Below are positions 62,746 to 64,000 of a stretch of 64,000 nt of DNA, one piece after another; position 1 is the stretch's first letter, and each line of letters starts with the position of its first letter. Made by a program: the position numbers and the translations under genes. The stretch spans positions 1,488,001 through 1,552,000 of the forward strand of contig NC_089183.1 in the NCBI RefSeq assembly GCF_947507565.1. The letters run 5' to 3'. The notes below the pieces were generated by a model, which had not been told where the DNA came from, ran no database searches, and saw only the letters and a list, made by a program, of their open reading frames with translations. Origin of the DNA: Oscarella lobularis (taxonomy: Eukaryota > Porifera > Homoscleromorpha > Homosclerophorida > Oscarellidae).

Positions 62746-63558
62746 CGAGTGAAACTATGGTGAAACGAGGTGAAACGAGGTGAAACGAAGAGAGAAATGA
62801 GAGAATCTGGAGACAGAGAGAGCGTACGTTAGCGAATGTTAGCGCACGCTTCCCTCAGGACAAGCCGCCAGCAGCACTGCCTCTATTTACCGAACTTCAA
62901 CTAATGCGGAAATCTAAAGATTTTAATAAATGAAAAATTATTTTGAATAAATGCAGCATTTATTTATTATGCTGCAATTCTTCCGAATAAATGCAGAATA
63001 AATTCTGCATTTAATATAAATAAATGCTTCATTTACGCTGCATTTGTTCAAAATAAAAGCACAACAAATGCAGCAGTGAGTGGTCCAAACGTTCATAGTA
63101 AATATCAATTTTTTGGAAAATAGATAGTTCATTGTTGCTTGTTTGCTGCATGTTCTTTTTTGTTTTTCAAATTGGGTGGTGATTTGCCAAAGTAAGTATT
63201 GCCTGCTAACTTTCTAATAATTGAATATTGCCAAAAGGTTTGCATTTTTTAAGTCAAACAATTTTTAATTTTCAATACTTTGCGTAGGTATTACGTGCCG
63301 ACACTTCACTTGAGCAACTTCCAATTTTAAATTCTGCGTCTACGTTTTACTTGCCACCGCTCTGCTATAATCTGCTTAGCATTTTGATATTCAAAATTGC
63401 TTTTGCACTCTTTGTCGTTGGCAGCAATCAATTTTCAATCAATGCACAAATTGAAAATTGATAATTGCACCTTCGCTGGTTGTTGGCGCCGGCTAGCGGC
63501 GTCAAAATTCCTAATCACGCCAGACACGCCTTCTAATCACATCATCTAGATATTCTCA
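62746..63558. other. promoter-like and AT-rich intergenic DNA with palindromic repeats
   Basis: GGTGAAACGAGGTGAAACGA tandem copies lie at 62758-62790, directly upstream of the AT-hook-like gene. 62930-63060 holds AATAAATGCAGCATTTATTT-type palindromes. 63430-63470 has CAATTTTCAATCAATGC. No gene is supported. Confidence 0.4.
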
Positions 63559-63606
63559 ATGTCTTTTTTGGAAGACGAGAATCTCGAAGAATTTGTCCGA
63601 GACCGC
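63559..63606 (+). CDS. possible N-terminal exon (MSFLEDENLEEFVRDR)
   Basis: ATG 63559 starts an acidic peptide that looks coding for about 16-20 codons and then runs into the TGCAGAATCAATG palindromic array and a stop. It may be the start of a gene whose remainder lies beyond the array or is destroyed. No splice donor of good quality was found at the boundary. Confidence 0.25.
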
Positions 63607-63609
63607 GTT

Positions 63610-63885
63610 GCTGTTCGATTCTGCATTAATGTAGCATTGATTCTGCATCAATGCAGCATTGATTCTGCATATATGCAGAATGCAGAATCAATGCTGCATT
63701 GATGAATAAACGATGCAGAATCAATGCAGAATCAGTGCTGCATTGATTGAGAACAAATTCTGCATTAATGCAGAATCGATGTAGAATCCATGCAAAATCA
63801 ATGCTGCATTGATGCAGAATCGATGCTGCATTGATGCAGAATCAATGCATCACTGCAGCATTGATTCTGCATTAATGCAGCATGG
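63610..63885. repeat. palindromic TGCAGAATCAATGCAGC array at window end
   Basis: A continuous run of GATTCTGCATCAATGCAGCA and inverse copies, including ATATGCAGAATGCAGAATCA variants. It is related to the arrays at 35.4, 59.5 and 62.9 kb. From 63886 to 64000 no gene can be recognised. Confidence 0.88.
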
Positions 63886-64000
63886 TTATTTCTTTATTTG
63901 TTAAGTTATTGATTTTTTTGGGCTTTTAGGTTGGGCTTTATTCTCTTCACGCTGAGTGGTTGGCTCGCGTGGACGACAACGAGGCTCTACACTTTTTGGC

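Overview
This is a eukaryotic, almost certainly metazoan window. Genes have GT-AG introns of about 40-60 nt, transposases carry introns, and there are no bacterial operons. The mix of mobile elements (piggyBac, Ty3/gypsy, DIRS-like, Penelope, Helitron, PIF/Harbinger, Merlin, pogo, hAT, integrase-type DNA transposons, a RAG1-N-terminus-like protein, DUF6589, PIN-like/CXC proteins, RecQ-like helicases) resembles what is known from early-branching marine invertebrates such as sponges and cnidarians. The species cannot be fixed from the sequence alone. No rRNA, tRNA or CRISPR array was recognised.

Layout. 0-8 kb: piggyBac tail, decayed gypsy pol (minus strand), SNF2-like exon fragment, decayed integrase-type transposase, and an open 256-residue RAG1-N-terminal-like reading frame. 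8-10.2 kb: an inverted repeat, a TATA box and an intact PIN-like/CXC gene. 10.6-15.2 kb: relics of Harbinger, a solo LTR-like repeat, Merlin, and a DUF6589 protein. 15.2-20.8 kb: a non-LTR retrotransposon (RT + restriction-like endonuclease) abutting a Helitron helicase with a C-terminal OTU protease. 21.1-24.1 kb: DIRS-like gag and RT. 24.2-27.5 kb: two satellite arrays, the second with internally inverted blocks. 27.5-30.4 kb: gypsy-like gag-protease with an LTR-like 5' repeat. 30.7-38 kb: host-like exons, including a CH-domain gene, a divergent three-exon small gene and duplicated multi-exon genes. 38-41.2 kb: a Penelope element beside telomere-like repeats, split by an 860-bp TIR element with a TA duplication. 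41.4-49.8 kb: a Helitron (Rep-helicase pseudogene, long RPA-like reading frame, recognisable 3' hairpin-CTAG end). 50.4-52.1 kb: a pogo/Tigger element with both TIRs and TA duplications. 52.3-56.3 kb: a hAT element cut off by a RecQ-like helicase unit that is followed by a DDE transposase tail. 58.2-59.5 kb: a second, decayed RecQ unit with the same leader. 60-62.8 kb: a paralogue of the 34-kb multi-exon gene and an AT-hook-like gene with coding minisatellites. The window ends in TGCAGAATCAATGCAGC-type palindromic repeats.

Most transposases carry frameshifts or stops, so the region is a graveyard of nested insertions. The readable exceptions are the RAG1-N-like frame, the PIN-CXC gene, the RPA-like gene and the small host genes. 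The best candidate for an undescribed system is the RecQ-helicase unit. It occurs twice, begins both times with the same hairpin-forming sequence, has an intron at the same codon both times, and once interrupts another transposon, which suggests that a RecQ helicase is the payload of a mobile element.
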